Counted from the first letter of the stretch, positions 1 to 9,067 are shown. The stretch: 64,000 nt of DNA from Paracoccus sp. S-4012 (GCF_009674885.1 NZ_WKKA01000001.1:496001-560000); one strand, 5' to 3'. Notes: generated by a model not told the origin, from the letters alone. Program-made: numbers and translations.

Positions 1-534
1 GGCGGCGCCGCCTTCCGCCCCGGCGACGTGCTGAAGAGCCGCAAGGGCGCGACGGTCGAGGTCAACAACACCGATGCCGAGGGGCGGCTGGTCCTCGCGG
101 ATGCGCTCGCGCTCGCGGCCGAGGAGCGGCCCGACTGGCTGATCTCAATGGCGACCCTGACGGGCGCGGCGCGGGTGGCCCTCGGGCCCGACCTCGCGCC
201 GCTCTTCTGCGATGACGACGCCGCCGCGGCGGCGCTTTCCGAGGCCGGGGCGCGGCTGGCCGATCCGGTCTGGCGCCTGCCCTTCTGGGATCCCTACGAG
301 GCGATGATCGAGCCCGCCATCGCCGACCTCGACAACGCCCCCTCCGGCGGCATGGCGGGCGCGATCACCGCCGCGCTGTTCCTGCGCCGCTTCGCGGACG
401 GCGCGGGGCGTTACGCGCATTTCGACATCTATGGCTGGCAGCCGAGCGCCGCGCCGGGGCGACCCAAGGGCGGCGCGGGGCAGGGGGCGCGGGCGATCCT
501 CGGGGCGCTGCCGAAGCTGATGGGGCGCGCGTGA
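1..534 (+). CDS. Leucyl aminopeptidase family protein (M17), 3' part only
   Basis: This is the C-terminal part of a cytosolic M17 metallo-aminopeptidase, which trims N-terminal residues from peptides using two metal ions. The reading frame is open from the first base, so the 5' end lies outside the window; 177 codons are visible. The M17 signature NTDAEGRL is at visible residues 23-30, and its Asp and Glu are metal ligands in the family. The rest is the usual catalytic C-terminal domain, with a DNAPSGGMAGAITAALFL segment. The stop overlaps the GTG start of the NlpC/P60 gene (GTGA), so the two are translationally coupled and probably share peptide-recycling work. Confidence 0.93.
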   Translation, partial: GGAAFRPGDVLKSRKGATVEVNNTDAEGRLVLADALALAAEERPDWLISMATLTGAARVALGPDLAPLFCDDDAAAAALSEAGARLADPVWRLPFWDPYEAMIEPAIADLDNAPSGGMAGAITAALFLRRFADGAGRYAHFDIYGWQPSAAPGRPKGGAGQGARAILGALPKLMGRA

Positions 535-1352
535 CGGACCGCCGCACGACCCCGGCGACGGCGCGGGTCGCGCTCGCGCGGCTTGCCGGGATGATCGACC
601 GCCCGGCCTATACCGAGGGGCGTCCGGCGCGGGTGGCGGTGCCGCTGACGGACCTCTGCCGGGCGCCGGGCGGGGCGCGGGACCGGCAGCTTCTGTTCGG
701 GGTCGAGGTGACGGTGATCGACTCCGAGGACGGCTGGTCCTTCGTCGAATCAGAGGACGACTATTGCGGCTGGGTCGCCGACGCGTCCCTGACCGACAGC
801 CGCCCCGCCGTCACCCATCGCGTCTCCGCCCCCGCGACGCATGTCTATCTCGAGCCCGACATCAAGCGCGGCGAGGTCATGTCGCTGCCGCTCGGCGCCC
901 GCCTCGCCGGGACCGGGAATGAGGGGCGGTTCCTACGCCTCGCGGGGGGCGGCTTCGTGCCCCTGGTGCATGTGTCCGACACCCCCGCGGCGGACCCGGT
1001 TGCCGTGGCCGAATCGCTGATCGGCACACCCTATCTCTGGGGCGGCAACAGCCGCTGGGGGATCGACTGCTCGGGCCTCGTCCAGGTGTCGCTGCATGCC
1101 TGCGGGATCGACTGTCCCGGCGACAGCGACCAGCAGTTCGCCGAGTTGGGGGAGCCGGTGGACGACGCGCCGCAGCGGGGCGACCTGGTGTTCTGGTCCG
1201 GTCACGTGGCCATGGTGGCCGGCCCCGACCGGATCATCCACGCCAACGGCCACGACATGGCGGTGGCCTTCGACGGGCTGCGCAAGGTGCGGGCGCGGAT
1301 CAGCGCGGCGGGCGAGGGGGCGTTCCTCGGGCTGCGGCGCCTTACAGGTTGA
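531..1352 (+). CDS. NlpC/P60 family cysteine peptidase with SH3-like N-terminus
   Basis: This 273-residue protein looks like a dipeptidyl-peptidase VI type enzyme that cleaves gamma-D-glutamyl bonds in murein peptides. Residues about 25-150 form SH3-like modules and 155-270 the NlpC/P60 domain. The catalytic Cys is C180 in GIDCSG, the His is H225 in SGHVAM, and the third polar residue is H237. No signal peptide is visible, which agrees with a cytoplasmic recycling role next to the aminopeptidase. The GTG start overlaps the upstream stop (GTGA). The 3' end overlaps convergent truB by 11 bp. Confidence 0.92.
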   Translation: MTDRRTTPATARVALARLAGMIDRPAYTEGRPARVAVPLTDLCRAPGGARDRQLLFGVEVTVIDSEDGWSFVESEDDYCGWVADASLTDSRPAVTHRVSAPATHVYLEPDIKRGEVMSLPLGARLAGTGNEGRFLRLAGGGFVPLVHVSDTPAADPVAVAESLIGTPYLWGGNSRWGIDCSGLVQVSLHACGIDCPGDSDQQFAELGEPVDDAPQRGDLVFWSGHVAMVAGPDRIIHANGHDMAVAFDGLRKVRARISAAGEGAFLGLRRLTG

Positions 1353-2235
1353 ACACCCGCTCGGGCTGCACCGTGCCGCCGAAGTAGCGACCGACGCAGA
1401 GCGGGCGGCCGCCGCGGCTGGCCCAGACCTGCGCGCCGTAATCGGTGTGGTCGAGCACCTCGCCCGGATTGCCGTTGCGGATGCGCACCGCGCCGGCCTC
1501 GGTCGCGCGCATCTGCGGCAGGCCCGCGAGCGCGCTCTCCAGCGGCTGGATCAGCGCCTCAAGCTCGGCGGCATCGCCACGCTCCAACATCTCCGGCGTC
1601 ACCGCGGCGTCGAGCGTGAACGGCCCGCTCCACACCCGCCGCAAGCCCGCGACATGGCCGAGGCAGCCGAGTTCGCGGCCAAGGTCGCGGGCAATGGCCC
1701 TGACGTAGCCGCCCTTGCCGCAGACCATCCGCAGCCGCGCGGTGTCGCCCTCGGCCTCCAGCAGCGTCAGTTCTGCCACATGCAGCGGCCGCGCCGCCAG
1801 TTCCACCACCTCGCCCGCGCGGGCGAGGTCGTAGGCCCGCGCGCCGCCCACCTTCACCGCGGAGACCGCGGGCGGCACTTGCATGATGTCGCCGCGGAAC
1901 TGATCCAATGCCGCCTCGATCGCCCCGCGTTCGGGCCGCGCGTGGGAGCGCGCCAGCACCTCGCCCGAGGCGTCGTCGGTCCCGGTCTCGGCCCCCCAGG
2001 CCACCGTGAAATCGTAGGCCTTCAGCGCCTCCTCGACGAACGGCACCGTCTTGGTCGCCTCGCCGAAGGCCACCGCCAGCAGCCCCGTCGCATCCGGGTC
2101 AAGCGTCCCCGCATGCCCGGCCTTCTTCGCGTCGAGAACCCGGCGCAGGCGCGAGACGACCTCGGTCGAGCCCATGCCCGCCGGCTTGTCCACGATCAGC
2201 CAGCCGTGGATGTCGCGTCCCTTCTTGCGTGCCAT
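1342..2235 (-). CDS. truB: tRNA pseudouridine(55) synthase TruB
   Basis: TruB makes pseudouridine 55 in the T-arm of tRNAs. The 297-residue protein starts [13 protein letters not shown]. This ATG was preferred over an in-frame upstream start at 2289 because TruB homology begins with [13 protein letters not shown]. The catalytic Asp is D46 in the GTLDPDATG motif. Residues from about 180 carry the [13 protein letters not shown] segment, and a PUA-like C-terminal region follows. It stands alone on this strand, convergent with the NlpC/P60 gene. Confidence 0.96.
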   Translation of the reverse strand: MARKKGRDIHGWLIVDKPAGMGSTEVVSRLRRVLDAKKAGHAGTLDPDATGLLAVAFGEATKTVPFVEEALKAYDFTVAWGAETGTDDASGEVLARSHARPERGAIEAALDQFRGDIMQVPPAVSAVKVGGARAYDLARAGEVVELAARPLHVAELTLLEAEGDTARLRMVCGKGGYVRAIARDLGRELGCLGHVAGLRRVWSGPFTLDAAVTPEMLERGDAAELEALIQPLESALAGLPQMRATEAGAVRIRNGNPGEVLDHTDYGAQVWASRGGRPLCVGRYFGGTVQPERVFNL

Positions 2236-2382
2236 GGCGCCCCCGGAAATGAAGCTCCGGCTGCTAGAGGCGCGCTTGCCCCCGGTCAAGCCTCGCTCCG
2301 GCTCGGTCGCCTCGCGCAGCGACCGTCAGGCCTAGCCAGTTCGTGTCGTGGAGCAAGCTCCGGCCTCTCGGTCGCGCACAGG

Positions 2383-3165
2383 TCAGAGCCCGCCGACGAG
2401 CGCCTCGGTCAGCCCGCTGTCCGCGTCGGCCAGATCCTCGATCACGTCGAAATGGTGCCGCTGCGGCTCCTCGCGATGACGGATGGCAAGGCCTTGACCG
2501 CGCCAGACATTGGCCATCAGCGCCGACTGGCGCAGGAACTCGGGCCGTTCGTCGGCGCCGACCCAGACGGTCAGCGGCACGTCGGTCCGCGCCGCCTCCA
2601 GCAGCGCCGGGCTTTCCGCGCGCGCCTCGGCAAGGTCGAGGTGCAGCACCGCGTTCAGCTCCAGCCTGAGCAGCGGGCGCAGGTCGAACACGCCCGAGAC
2701 CGGCACGCAGCGCACCACGCGCGCCGCGACCGCCTGGGGCAGCGGCTCGTCCGCGCAGAGCATCCGCGTGGCGAGATGCCCGCCCGCCGAGTGCCCGCTC
2801 AGCACCACCGGTCCTTCCACCTTGGCGGCCGCGGCCGCGATCCCCTCGGCCACCTGCCGCGTGATCGCGCTGATCCGCTGCTCTGGGGCCAGCGTGTAGC
2901 CCGGCATCGCCACCGCCCAGCCGCGGGCGAGCGGCCCGGCGGCGAGATGCGAGAAATGCGCGGGCGAGAAGCGCATCCAGTAGCCGCCGTGGACGAAGAC
3001 CGCGAGGCCGCGTGGCGTGCCCTCGGGCCAGAAGATGCCCTCGCGCCCGGTCGCGGTCTGGCGGAAGGCGGCGGCGTCGCGCTCCCACCGCGCCGGGAAC
3101 TCGGCCCCGCCCGCGATATGCTCACTGTTGCGGTATTCGTCGTCCCAGTCGGTGATCGCTTCCAT
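2383..3165 (-). CDS. Alpha/beta hydrolase, probable kynurenine formamidase
   Basis: This 260-residue cytosolic alpha/beta hydrolase has an HGGYW oxyanion motif at 59-63 and a nucleophile elbow GHSAGG at 124-129 (Ser126). The likely Asp and His of the triad are in GADERPE and QRHHFDV near the C-terminus. HGGxW is the mark of the hydrolase-type arylformamidases (BNA7/AFMID), which turn N-formylkynurenine into kynurenine. The gene is divergent from kynureninase, 46 bp away, which supports that role by context. It is unrelated to the metal-dependent KynB cyclase family. A generic carboxylesterase remains possible. Confidence 0.8.
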   Translation of the reverse strand: MEAITDWDDEYRNSEHIAGGAEFPARWERDAAAFRQTATGREGIFWPEGTPRGLAVFVHGGYWMRFSPAHFSHLAAGPLARGWAVAMPGYTLAPEQRISAITRQVAEGIAAAAAKVEGPVVLSGHSAGGHLATRMLCADEPLPQAVAARVVRCVPVSGVFDLRPLLRLELNAVLHLDLAEARAESPALLEAARTDVPLTVWVGADERPEFLRQSALMANVWRGQGLAIRHREEPQRHHFDVIEDLADADSGLTEALVGGL

Positions 3166-3211
3166 CAGGCCCGTTCCATTGCTACGCCTCGCGTCGAAAC
3201 GGAGGCCCCAG

Positions 3212-4402
3212 ATGACGGACTTTAGCCAGACGCGCGCGCTGTTCCATATCCCGGAGGGCGTGACCTACCTCGACGGCAACTCGCTCGGGCCGATGCCGCG
3301 CACGGCGGCCGCGCGGGCGAAGGCGGTGATCGAGGCGGAGTGGGGCGAGCGGCTGATCCGCGGCTGGAACGATGCCGGCTGGTATGTCCAGCCCCGGCGC
3401 GTCGGCGACCGGATCGCGCGGCTGATCGGGGCCGGCGCGGGCGAGGTCGTCATGGGCGACACGCTGACGGTGAAGGTGTTCCAGGCGGTCAGCGCCGCGC
3501 TGCGTCTCGCGCGGGAGGGGCGGCGGGTGATCCTCTCGGATTCGGGCAACTTCCCGTCCGACCTCTACGCCGCGGACGGCCTCGCGCGGGCGGTCGGCGC
3601 GGAGCTGCGGGTGGTCGAGCCGGAGGCGGTCGAGGGCGCCATCGGCGACGATCTCGCGGTGCTGATGCTGACCGAGGTGGATTATCGGACCGGGCGACGG
3701 CACGACATGGCCGCTTTGACGCGAAGGGCGCATGAGGCGGGCGCCCTGACGGTCTGGGACCTCGCCCATTCGGCGGGCGCGGTGGACGTGGACCTGACCG
3801 GCGCGAATGCCGATTTCGCGGTCGGCTGCACCTACAAGTATCTCAACGGCGGCCCCGGTGCGCCCGCCTTCATCTGGACCCACCCGCGCCATGCGGATGC
3901 CGCCCAGCCGATCTTGCAGGGCTGGATGGGCCACGACGCGCCCTTCGCCTTCGACCTCGACTACCGCCCGGCAGGCGGGATCGAGCGGATGCGGGTCGGC
4001 ACGCCGCCGGTGATCGGCATGGCCGTGCTGGACACCGCGCTGGATGCCTTCGACGGCGTCGATATGGCCGCGATCCGCGCCCGCTCGATCGAACTGACGC
4101 AGCGCTTCATCGCCGGTGTCGAGGCCGCCTGCCCCGAGGTGACGCTGAACTCCCCCCGCGAACCGGCCGGGCGCGGCAGCCAGGTCAGCTTCCGCCACCC
4201 CGAGGCCTATGCCGTCATGCAGGCCCTCATCGCCCGCGGCGTGATCGGCGACTTCCGCGCGCCGGACGTGCTGCGCTTCGGCTTCACCCCGCTCTACATA
4301 GGCGAGGCCGAGGTGGACCATGCGGTTGCGGTGCTGCGCGAGGTGCTGGAGGGCCGCGAATGGGACCGGCCGGAATACCGCAGCCGCAACGCCGTGACCT
4401 GA
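3212..4402 (+). CDS. kynU: Kynureninase
   Basis: Kynureninase is a PLP enzyme that cleaves kynurenine to anthranilate and alanine in tryptophan breakdown. The protein has 396 residues. The Schiff-base lysine is K209 in CTYKYLNGGPG and the ring-nitrogen Asp is D183 in VWDLAH. The start at 3212 was chosen because of a GGAGG site 6 bases upstream and the family-typical N-terminus. The frame is open about 195 bases further upstream, but that stretch overlaps the divergent hydrolase. It lies 4 bases ahead of nagK. Confidence 0.95.
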   Translation: MTDFSQTRALFHIPEGVTYLDGNSLGPMPRTAAARAKAVIEAEWGERLIRGWNDAGWYVQPRRVGDRIARLIGAGAGEVVMGDTLTVKVFQAVSAALRLAREGRRVILSDSGNFPSDLYAADGLARAVGAELRVVEPEAVEGAIGDDLAVLMLTEVDYRTGRRHDMAALTRRAHEAGALTVWDLAHSAGAVDVDLTGANADFAVGCTYKYLNGGPGAPAFIWTHPRHADAAQPILQGWMGHDAPFAFDLDYRPAGGIERMRVGTPPVIGMAVLDTALDAFDGVDMAAIRARSIELTQRFIAGVEAACPEVTLNSPREPAGRGSQVSFRHPEAYAVMQALIARGVIGDFRAPDVLRFGFTPLYIGEAEVDHAVAVLREVLEGREWDRPEYRSRNAVT

Positions 4403-4406
4403 GGCA

Positions 4407-5240
4407 ATGGAGCTTCTCCTCGGCCTCGACGGCGGCGGCAGCGGCTGCCGGGCGGTGGCGGCGGACCGCGCGGGCCGGGTGCTCGGCCGGGGCGAGGCGG
4501 GGCCGGCGAACATCATGTCCGATCCCGAGGGCGCGCGGGCGAGCATCATGGCGGCCGCCGGTCGGGCACTGGGCGGACGCGATCCCGCGCGGGCGGCGGC
4601 GTGCCTCGGGCTCGCCGGGGCCAACATGTCGGGCGCGCGCGAGTGGCTGGCGCCGCTGCTGCCGTTCGGGCGCTCGCGCGTGGTGCATGACGCGGTGACA
4701 TCGGTGGCCGGCGCGCTCGGCCCCGCGGACGGGATCGTGGCCGCGCTCGGCACCGGCTCGATCTTCGCCCGCCAGTTTGGCGGCGAGGTCGTGACGCTCG
4801 GCGGCTGGGGGATGGTGCTGAGCGACGAGGCGTCGGGCGCATGGCTGGGCAAGCGGTTTCTGGCGCAGGCGTTGCGGGCGGGCGAGGGGCTGGCGCCGCA
4901 GGGGCCGCTGGCAGATGCGCTTGTCGCGGAGATGGGCGGCCCGGCGGGGGTGGTCGGCTTCGCCCGGACCGCCACAGGGGCGGAGTTTGCCGCCCTGGTG
5001 CCGCGCATCGCGGCTGCCGTGGACGATCCCGCGGCCGAGGCCGTGCTGGCCGAGGGGACCGGCCATGTGATCGCGGCGGTCGAGCATCTGCGCGGAGGCC
5101 GGGCGCTGCCGGTCGTGTTCCTCGGCGGCCTCGGCCCGCTCTATGCCGCGCGTATCGCGGGGCGGTGGGAGGTCCGCGCGCCGCTCGGCACCGCGCTCGA
5201 CGGTGCGCTGCGACTGGCCGCGGCGCTGGCCGGGCCATGA
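4407..5240 (+). CDS. BadF/BadG-type ATPase, probable N-acetylglucosamine kinase
   Basis: This 277-residue ASKHA-fold kinase of the BadF/BadG/BcrA/BcrD family has a phosphate-1 loop DGGGSGCRA at 8-16 and a GTGSI phosphate-2 segment near 112-116. Members beside nagA usually phosphorylate GlcNAc or a related amino sugar from cell-wall turnover. The stop overlaps the nagA start (ATGA), so kinase and deacetylase are coupled: GlcNAc to GlcNAc-6-P, then to GlcN-6-P. Substrate specificity is inferred from the neighbour. No nagB is visible nearby. Confidence 0.82.
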   Translation: MELLLGLDGGGSGCRAVAADRAGRVLGRGEAGPANIMSDPEGARASIMAAAGRALGGRDPARAAACLGLAGANMSGAREWLAPLLPFGRSRVVHDAVTSVAGALGPADGIVAALGTGSIFARQFGGEVVTLGGWGMVLSDEASGAWLGKRFLAQALRAGEGLAPQGPLADALVAEMGGPAGVVGFARTATGAEFAALVPRIAAAVDDPAAEAVLAEGTGHVIAAVEHLRGGRALPVVFLGGLGPLYAARIAGRWEVRAPLGTALDGALRLAAALAGP

Positions 5241-6355
5241 TCCTGCGCGGGGCGCGGCTCTTCGACGGCACCGGCTTCCGCGACGGTCTGGCGCTGGCGG
5301 TCGAGGGCGACCGGATCGCGGCGCTGCGGGAGGATGACGGTGCGGGCGAGACGCTGCCCGGCGGCATCTTGGCGCCGGGCTTCGTGGACCTGCAGGTGAA
5401 TGGCGGCGGCGGGAGCATGCTCGACGGCGCGGCGGATGCGGAGCGGATCGCCACGATCTGCGCCGCCCATGCGCGGCTGGGGGCGACGGGCATAATGCCG
5501 ACGCTCATCACCGACACGGCTCGCGCCACCCGCGCCGTGATCGAGGCGGGGATCGCCGCTGCCGAGGCCCGCGTGCCGGGCTTCCTGGGCCTGCACCTCG
5601 AAGGCCCGCATCTCGACCGCCGCCGCGCGGGCGCGCATGATCCGGCGCTGATCCGGTCCATGACCGGGTCCGACCTCGCCCTCTACCGCAACGCCGCCCG
5701 CCGGCTGCCCGCCCTGATCGTCACCCTTGCCCCCGAATCCGCCACGCCCGGGCAGATCGCCGCGCTGGCCGAAGCGGGCGCCATCGTCAGCCTTGGTCAC
5801 AGCGATTGCACCGCGGCCGAGGCCGAGGCCGCCTTCGCCGCTGGGGCGACGATGGTTACCCATCTCTTCAACGCCATGAGCCCGCTCACCCACCGCGCGC
5901 CGGGGCTGGTCGGCGCGGCGCTGGACGGAGCGGCCGACTGCGGGCTGATCGCGGACGGCCTCCATGTCGATCCGGTGGCGCTTCGCATCGCGGTCGCGGC
6001 CAAGCGCCGGGGCCGGATGTTCCTCGTCTCCGATGCGATGGCCGTGGCCGGAACACACCTTGATGGCTTCACCCTGGGCGGCCGCCGCATCCTCCGATCC
6101 GACGGCCGACTGACGCTTGAGGACGGCACCCTCGCCGGGGCCGACCTGACGCTGCCGCAGGCGGTCGCCCTGATGGTCCGCGAGGGTGCGGCCGCGCCCG
6201 AGGCGGCGCTGGCCATGGCCTCCCGCATCCCCGCCGACGTCATCGGCCGCGCCGACCTCGGCCGCCTCGCGCCGGGCGCGCGGGCCGATCTGGTCTGGCT
6301 CGGTGACGACCTGAGCCTGCGCGGCGTCTGGCAGGGCGGGGGGCGGCTCGTCTGA
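5237..6355 (+). CDS. nagA: N-acetylglucosamine-6-phosphate deacetylase
   Basis: NagA removes the acetyl group from GlcNAc-6-P in the cytoplasm. The 372-residue amidohydrolase shows the NagA-type strand GFVDLQVNGGGG near 50-61, the metal Glu in HLEGPHLD, metal His in LGHSDC and HLFNAMSP, and the catalytic Asp in VSDAMAVAG. The start at 5237 is set by the ATGA overlap with the kinase gene; the frame is open further upstream only as a shadow of that gene. It forms an amino-sugar salvage pair with nagK. Confidence 0.94.
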   Translation: MILRGARLFDGTGFRDGLALAVEGDRIAALREDDGAGETLPGGILAPGFVDLQVNGGGGSMLDGAADAERIATICAAHARLGATGIMPTLITDTARATRAVIEAGIAAAEARVPGFLGLHLEGPHLDRRRAGAHDPALIRSMTGSDLALYRNAARRLPALIVTLAPESATPGQIAALAEAGAIVSLGHSDCTAAEAEAAFAAGATMVTHLFNAMSPLTHRAPGLVGAALDGAADCGLIADGLHVDPVALRIAVAAKRRGRMFLVSDAMAVAGTHLDGFTLGGRRILRSDGRLTLEDGTLAGADLTLPQAVALMVREGAAAPEAALAMASRIPADVIGRADLGRLAPGARADLVWLGDDLSLRGVWQGGGRLV

Positions 6356-6395
6356 GCGGCTGGCCTTGACCCCGCCGCCCGGCTAGAGCGCCTCC

Positions 6396-7766
6396 ATGCG
6401 CCACCTCCGCCCCCACGTTTTCGCGCTGATCGCGCTCGCCCTGCCGCTGATCGGGGCGAACCTCGCGCGCGTCATGATCGGCGTCACGGACACCCTCATC
6501 GTCGGCCGCTACGGGGTCGAGGCGCTGGCGGCGCTGGTGCTGGCGACCTCCTACCACTTCATCCTGTTCATGCTCGGCTCGGGCTATGCCATCGGCCTCA
6601 TGGGCGTCCTCGCCGCGGCGCTGGCGCGGGGCGACGAGGTCGAGGTGCGGCGCGCGACGCGCATGGCGCTGTGGATTTCGGCGCTCCATTCGCTCGCCGT
6701 GCTGCCGCTGACCTGGTGGTCGGGACCGATCCTGCTCGCGCTCGGGCAGGAGCCGCGGGTGGCGGAGCTGGCGCAGGAGTTCCTGCGGATCTACGGTTTC
6801 GCCACCGTCCCGCTGCTCTGGGGGATGGTCCTCAACAGCTATCTGGCGAATTTCGGCCGGGCCAATGTCGTGCTGTGGGTCACGCTGGCCGGGCTGCCGC
6901 TGAACGTGCTGCTGGTGCTGGCGCTGGTCTTCGGCCGCTGGGGGGCGCCGCAGCTGGGGATCGCGGGCGCGGCGATTGCGGGGCTGATCGTCAACTGGCT
7001 GATCGTCGCCGCCTTGTTCGCCTATGCCGTCTGGCTGCCGAAGGCCCGCCGCTTCGAGTTGATGCGAAACCCGTGGCGGCCCGACTGGCCCGCCTTCCGG
7101 CAGGTCTTCGCGCTCGGCCTCCCGGTCGGGCTGACGCTGGTGGCCGAGACCGGCATGTTCACCGGCGCCAACGTGATGATGGGCTGGCTGGGGCCGACGC
7201 CGCTCGCCGCGCACGGGATCGCGCTGCAACTGTCGAGCCTCGCCTTCATGGTGCATCTCGGCCTCGGCAGCGCGGCCACGATCCGCGTGGGCGAGGCGGC
7301 GGGCCGCGGCGACACGCAGCGGATACGCGATTCGGCCTGGGCGGCGATCGTCCTCTCGGTCGCGGTGTCGTCCACGGCCGCGGCAGTCTTCGTGCTGGCG
7401 CCGCGCTTCCTCGCCGGCCTCTACCTCGAAGAGGTCAACCCGGCGACCCCGGCGATCATGGCGCTCGCGGCGACGTTGATGCTCTGGGCGGCGCTGTTCC
7501 AGCTCGCGGACGGGCTTCAGGCGCTCGCGCTCGGGCTTTTGCGTGGGGTGCAGGACACGCGGGCGCCGATGCTGATCGCCACCATCGCCTACTGGGTCGT
7601 GGGCCTGCCCGTGGGCTACATCGCCGCCTTCCCGCTCGGCTTCGGACCGCAGGGCATCTGGTTCGGGCTGCTCCTCGGCCTCGCGGTGGCGGCGGTGCTG
7701 CTGATGCGGCGCTTCTGGGGCGGGCTCTCGCGCGGGGGCTGGACCCTCGCGGGCAGCGCGGCCTAG
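6396..7766 (+). CDS. MATE family efflux transporter
   Basis: This 456-residue inner-membrane multidrug/toxin extrusion protein has about 12 hydrophobic segments in two similar halves. The N-terminus ALIALALPLIGANLARVM is typical of NorM-like MATE carriers, which expel cationic compounds against a Na+ or H+ gradient. The gap to nagA is 40 bases. It is probably a single transcription unit or the tail of the nag unit. The substrate cannot be read from the sequence. Confidence 0.92.
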   Translation: MRHLRPHVFALIALALPLIGANLARVMIGVTDTLIVGRYGVEALAALVLATSYHFILFMLGSGYAIGLMGVLAAALARGDEVEVRRATRMALWISALHSLAVLPLTWWSGPILLALGQEPRVAELAQEFLRIYGFATVPLLWGMVLNSYLANFGRANVVLWVTLAGLPLNVLLVLALVFGRWGAPQLGIAGAAIAGLIVNWLIVAALFAYAVWLPKARRFELMRNPWRPDWPAFRQVFALGLPVGLTLVAETGMFTGANVMMGWLGPTPLAAHGIALQLSSLAFMVHLGLGSAATIRVGEAAGRGDTQRIRDSAWAAIVLSVAVSSTAAAVFVLAPRFLAGLYLEEVNPATPAIMALAATLMLWAALFQLADGLQALALGLLRGVQDTRAPMLIATIAYWVVGLPVGYIAAFPLGFGPQGIWFGLLLGLAVAAVLLMRRFWGGLSRGGWTLAGSAA

Positions 7767-7793
7767 TCTCGGCCCACCGCCAAGGAGGCATCG

Positions 7794-8030
7794 ATGCGCC
7801 CCGTCTTCGTCCAGTTCCGCTGCGCCCCCGGCAAGACCTACGAGGTCGCCGACGCCATCTACGAGCGCGAGGTGGTGTCCGAGCTCTACTCCACCTCCGG
7901 CGACTGGGACCTGATCGCCAAGGTCTACATCCCCGAGGGCGAGGACGTGGGCCTCTACCTCTCCGAGCGCCTGTTCGGGATCGAGGGCATCCAGCGGACG
8001 CTGACCACGATGACCTTCCGCACCTTCTGA
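7794..8030 (+). CDS. Stand-alone Lrp/AsnC ligand-binding (RAM) domain protein
   Basis: This 78-residue protein corresponds only to the C-terminal alpha/beta RAM domain of Lrp/AsnC regulators, running from PVFVQFRC to the end, including the GDWDLIAKVYIPEGED stretch. There is no helix-turn-helix. Such stand-alone proteins form rings and may sense amino acids or modulate full-length Lrp proteins. An AAGGAGG site lies 5 bases before the ATG. It follows the MATE gene by 27 bases. Its role is unknown. Confidence 0.88.
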   Translation: MRPVFVQFRCAPGKTYEVADAIYEREVVSELYSTSGDWDLIAKVYIPEGEDVGLYLSERLFGIEGIQRTLTTMTFRTF

Positions 8031-8058
8031 CGCGCTTCAACGGCGCGATTTCAACCGC

Positions 8059-8074
8059 CGGCATTGAGATGCCG
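8059..8074 (+). terminator. Short stem-loop after the Lrp-type gene
   Basis: The inverted repeat CGGCAT/ATGCCG with a 4-base loop sits 28 bases after the stop. It lacks a T-run, so termination is only a possibility. Confidence 0.3.
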
Positions 8075-8135
8075 CCGCGCGGTGTTACATTGGGGGTATC
8101 CCCTGCGCCGGGGGCACATGGCCGGCGCGATGATC

Positions 8136-8140
8136 GGAGG
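8136..8140 (+). promoter_or_regulatory. Shine-Dalgarno site that decides the rsfS start
   Basis: GGAGG lies 8 bases before an in-frame CTG. No other initiation codon of the rsfS frame is within reach, so this site is the main evidence for CTG initiation. Confidence 0.6.
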
Positions 8141-8148
8141 ATCGACCC

Positions 8149-8589
8149 CTGAACGGATCCGTCACGCCGGCGCTGCAGCCGGCCGCGACCGAAACCCCCG
8201 CGCCGCTCTCGAGCGACGAGCTGCTGACGCGGGTCCTTTCCTCTCTCGACGACGACAAGGCCGAGAACGTGGTCGCCATCGACCTGCGTGGCCGCTCGGC
8301 CATGGCCGATCACATGGTGATCGCCTCGGGCCGCAACGCGCGCCAGGTGGCCTCGATCGCAGACAAGCTGGTCGAGCGGCTGAAGATGGCGACCGGCCAT
8401 ACGGCTCGCGTCGAGGGCAAGGAGGCTGGCGACTGGGTGCTGGTGGACGCCGACGACGTGATCGTCCACGTCTTCCGCCCCGAGGTGCGCGAGTTCTACC
8501 AGCTGGAGAAGATGTGGATGCCCGCCGACGCGCTGGCCCAGCTTCGCCAGTCGGCGCCTGCGGGCGGGGCGAACGCCGTCCCCGCCTGA
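8149..8589 (+). CDS. rsfS: Ribosomal silencing factor RsfS (Iojap family), CTG start
   Basis: RsfS binds ribosomal protein uL14 and blocks subunit joining when nutrients are short. The protein has 146 residues. The family core runs from SSDELLTRVL through DDDKAENVVAIDLRGRS and ends near LEKMWMPAD. The frame is closed by a TGA at 8131-8133, and no ATG, GTG or TTG follows before a GTG at 8269, which is already inside the conserved core. The only well-placed start is CTG at 8149, 8 bases after GGAGG (8136-8140). Product confidence is high; start confidence is moderate, since a sequencing error could also explain it. It is followed by rlmH, as in most bacteria. Confidence 0.9.
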   Translation: MNGSVTPALQPAATETPAPLSSDELLTRVLSSLDDDKAENVVAIDLRGRSAMADHMVIASGRNARQVASIADKLVERLKMATGHTARVEGKEAGDWVLVDADDVIVHVFRPEVREFYQLEKMWMPADALAQLRQSAPAGGANAVPA

Positions 8590-8599
8590 GCCGCGTCGC

Positions 8600-9067
8600 A
8601 TGCGCCTGACCCTCGCCGTCGTGGGCCGGCTTCGCGCCGGTCCCGAGGCGGCGCTGGTCGGTGACTATCTCGACCGCTTCGCCCGCACCGGGCGGCCGCT
8701 CGGCCTGCCCGTCGTCATGGTGGCCGAGGTCGAGGACCGCCGCGGCGGCGGCATGGAGGCCGAGGCCGCTCTGCTGACGCGCGCCATCCCACCGGGTGCC
8801 GCTCTCGTGACGCTGGACGAGCGCGGGCTGTTGCTCTCCTCCCCCGACTTCGCGGCCCGCCTCGCGAGCGCCCGCGACAGCGCGCGCGACCTCTGCTTCG
8901 TCATTGGCGGCGCCGACGGCCTCGCCCCAGCGATCCGCGCCCGCGCCGACTGGTCGCTCAGCTTCGGGCCGATGGTCTGGCCGCATCTGCTCGCCCGCGT
9001 GATGCTGGCCGAGCAGCTCTACCGCGCCGCCACGATCCTCGCCGGCTCCCCCTACCACCGCGCCTGA
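8600..9067 (+). CDS. rlmH: 23S rRNA pseudouridine(1915) N3-methyltransferase RlmH
   Basis: RlmH is a SPOUT methyltransferase that methylates pseudouridine 1915 in helix 69 of 23S rRNA. The length, 155 residues, is the family norm. It ends with the hallmark SPYHRA tail and has the knot motif CFVIGGADGL near 100-109 and SFGPMVWPHLLARVMLAEQLYRA after it. It starts 10 bases after rsfS in the usual rsfS-rlmH ribosome unit. Confidence 0.95.
   Translation: MRLTLAVVGRLRAGPEAALVGDYLDRFARTGRPLGLPVVMVAEVEDRRGGGMEAEAALLTRAIPPGAALVTLDERGLLLSSPDFAARLASARDSARDLCFVIGGADGLAPAIRARADWSLSFGPMVWPHLLARVMLAEQLYRAATILAGSPYHRA

Noticed and set aside
1096-3225. A plus-strand frame of 709 codons opposite truB and the hydrolase
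   Set aside because: It overlaps three genes with clear homology on other frames and shows no domain.
6366-6389. Sigma-70 promoter TTGACC...TAGAGC before the MATE gene
   Set aside because: The spacing is only 12 bases, far from the usual 16-18.
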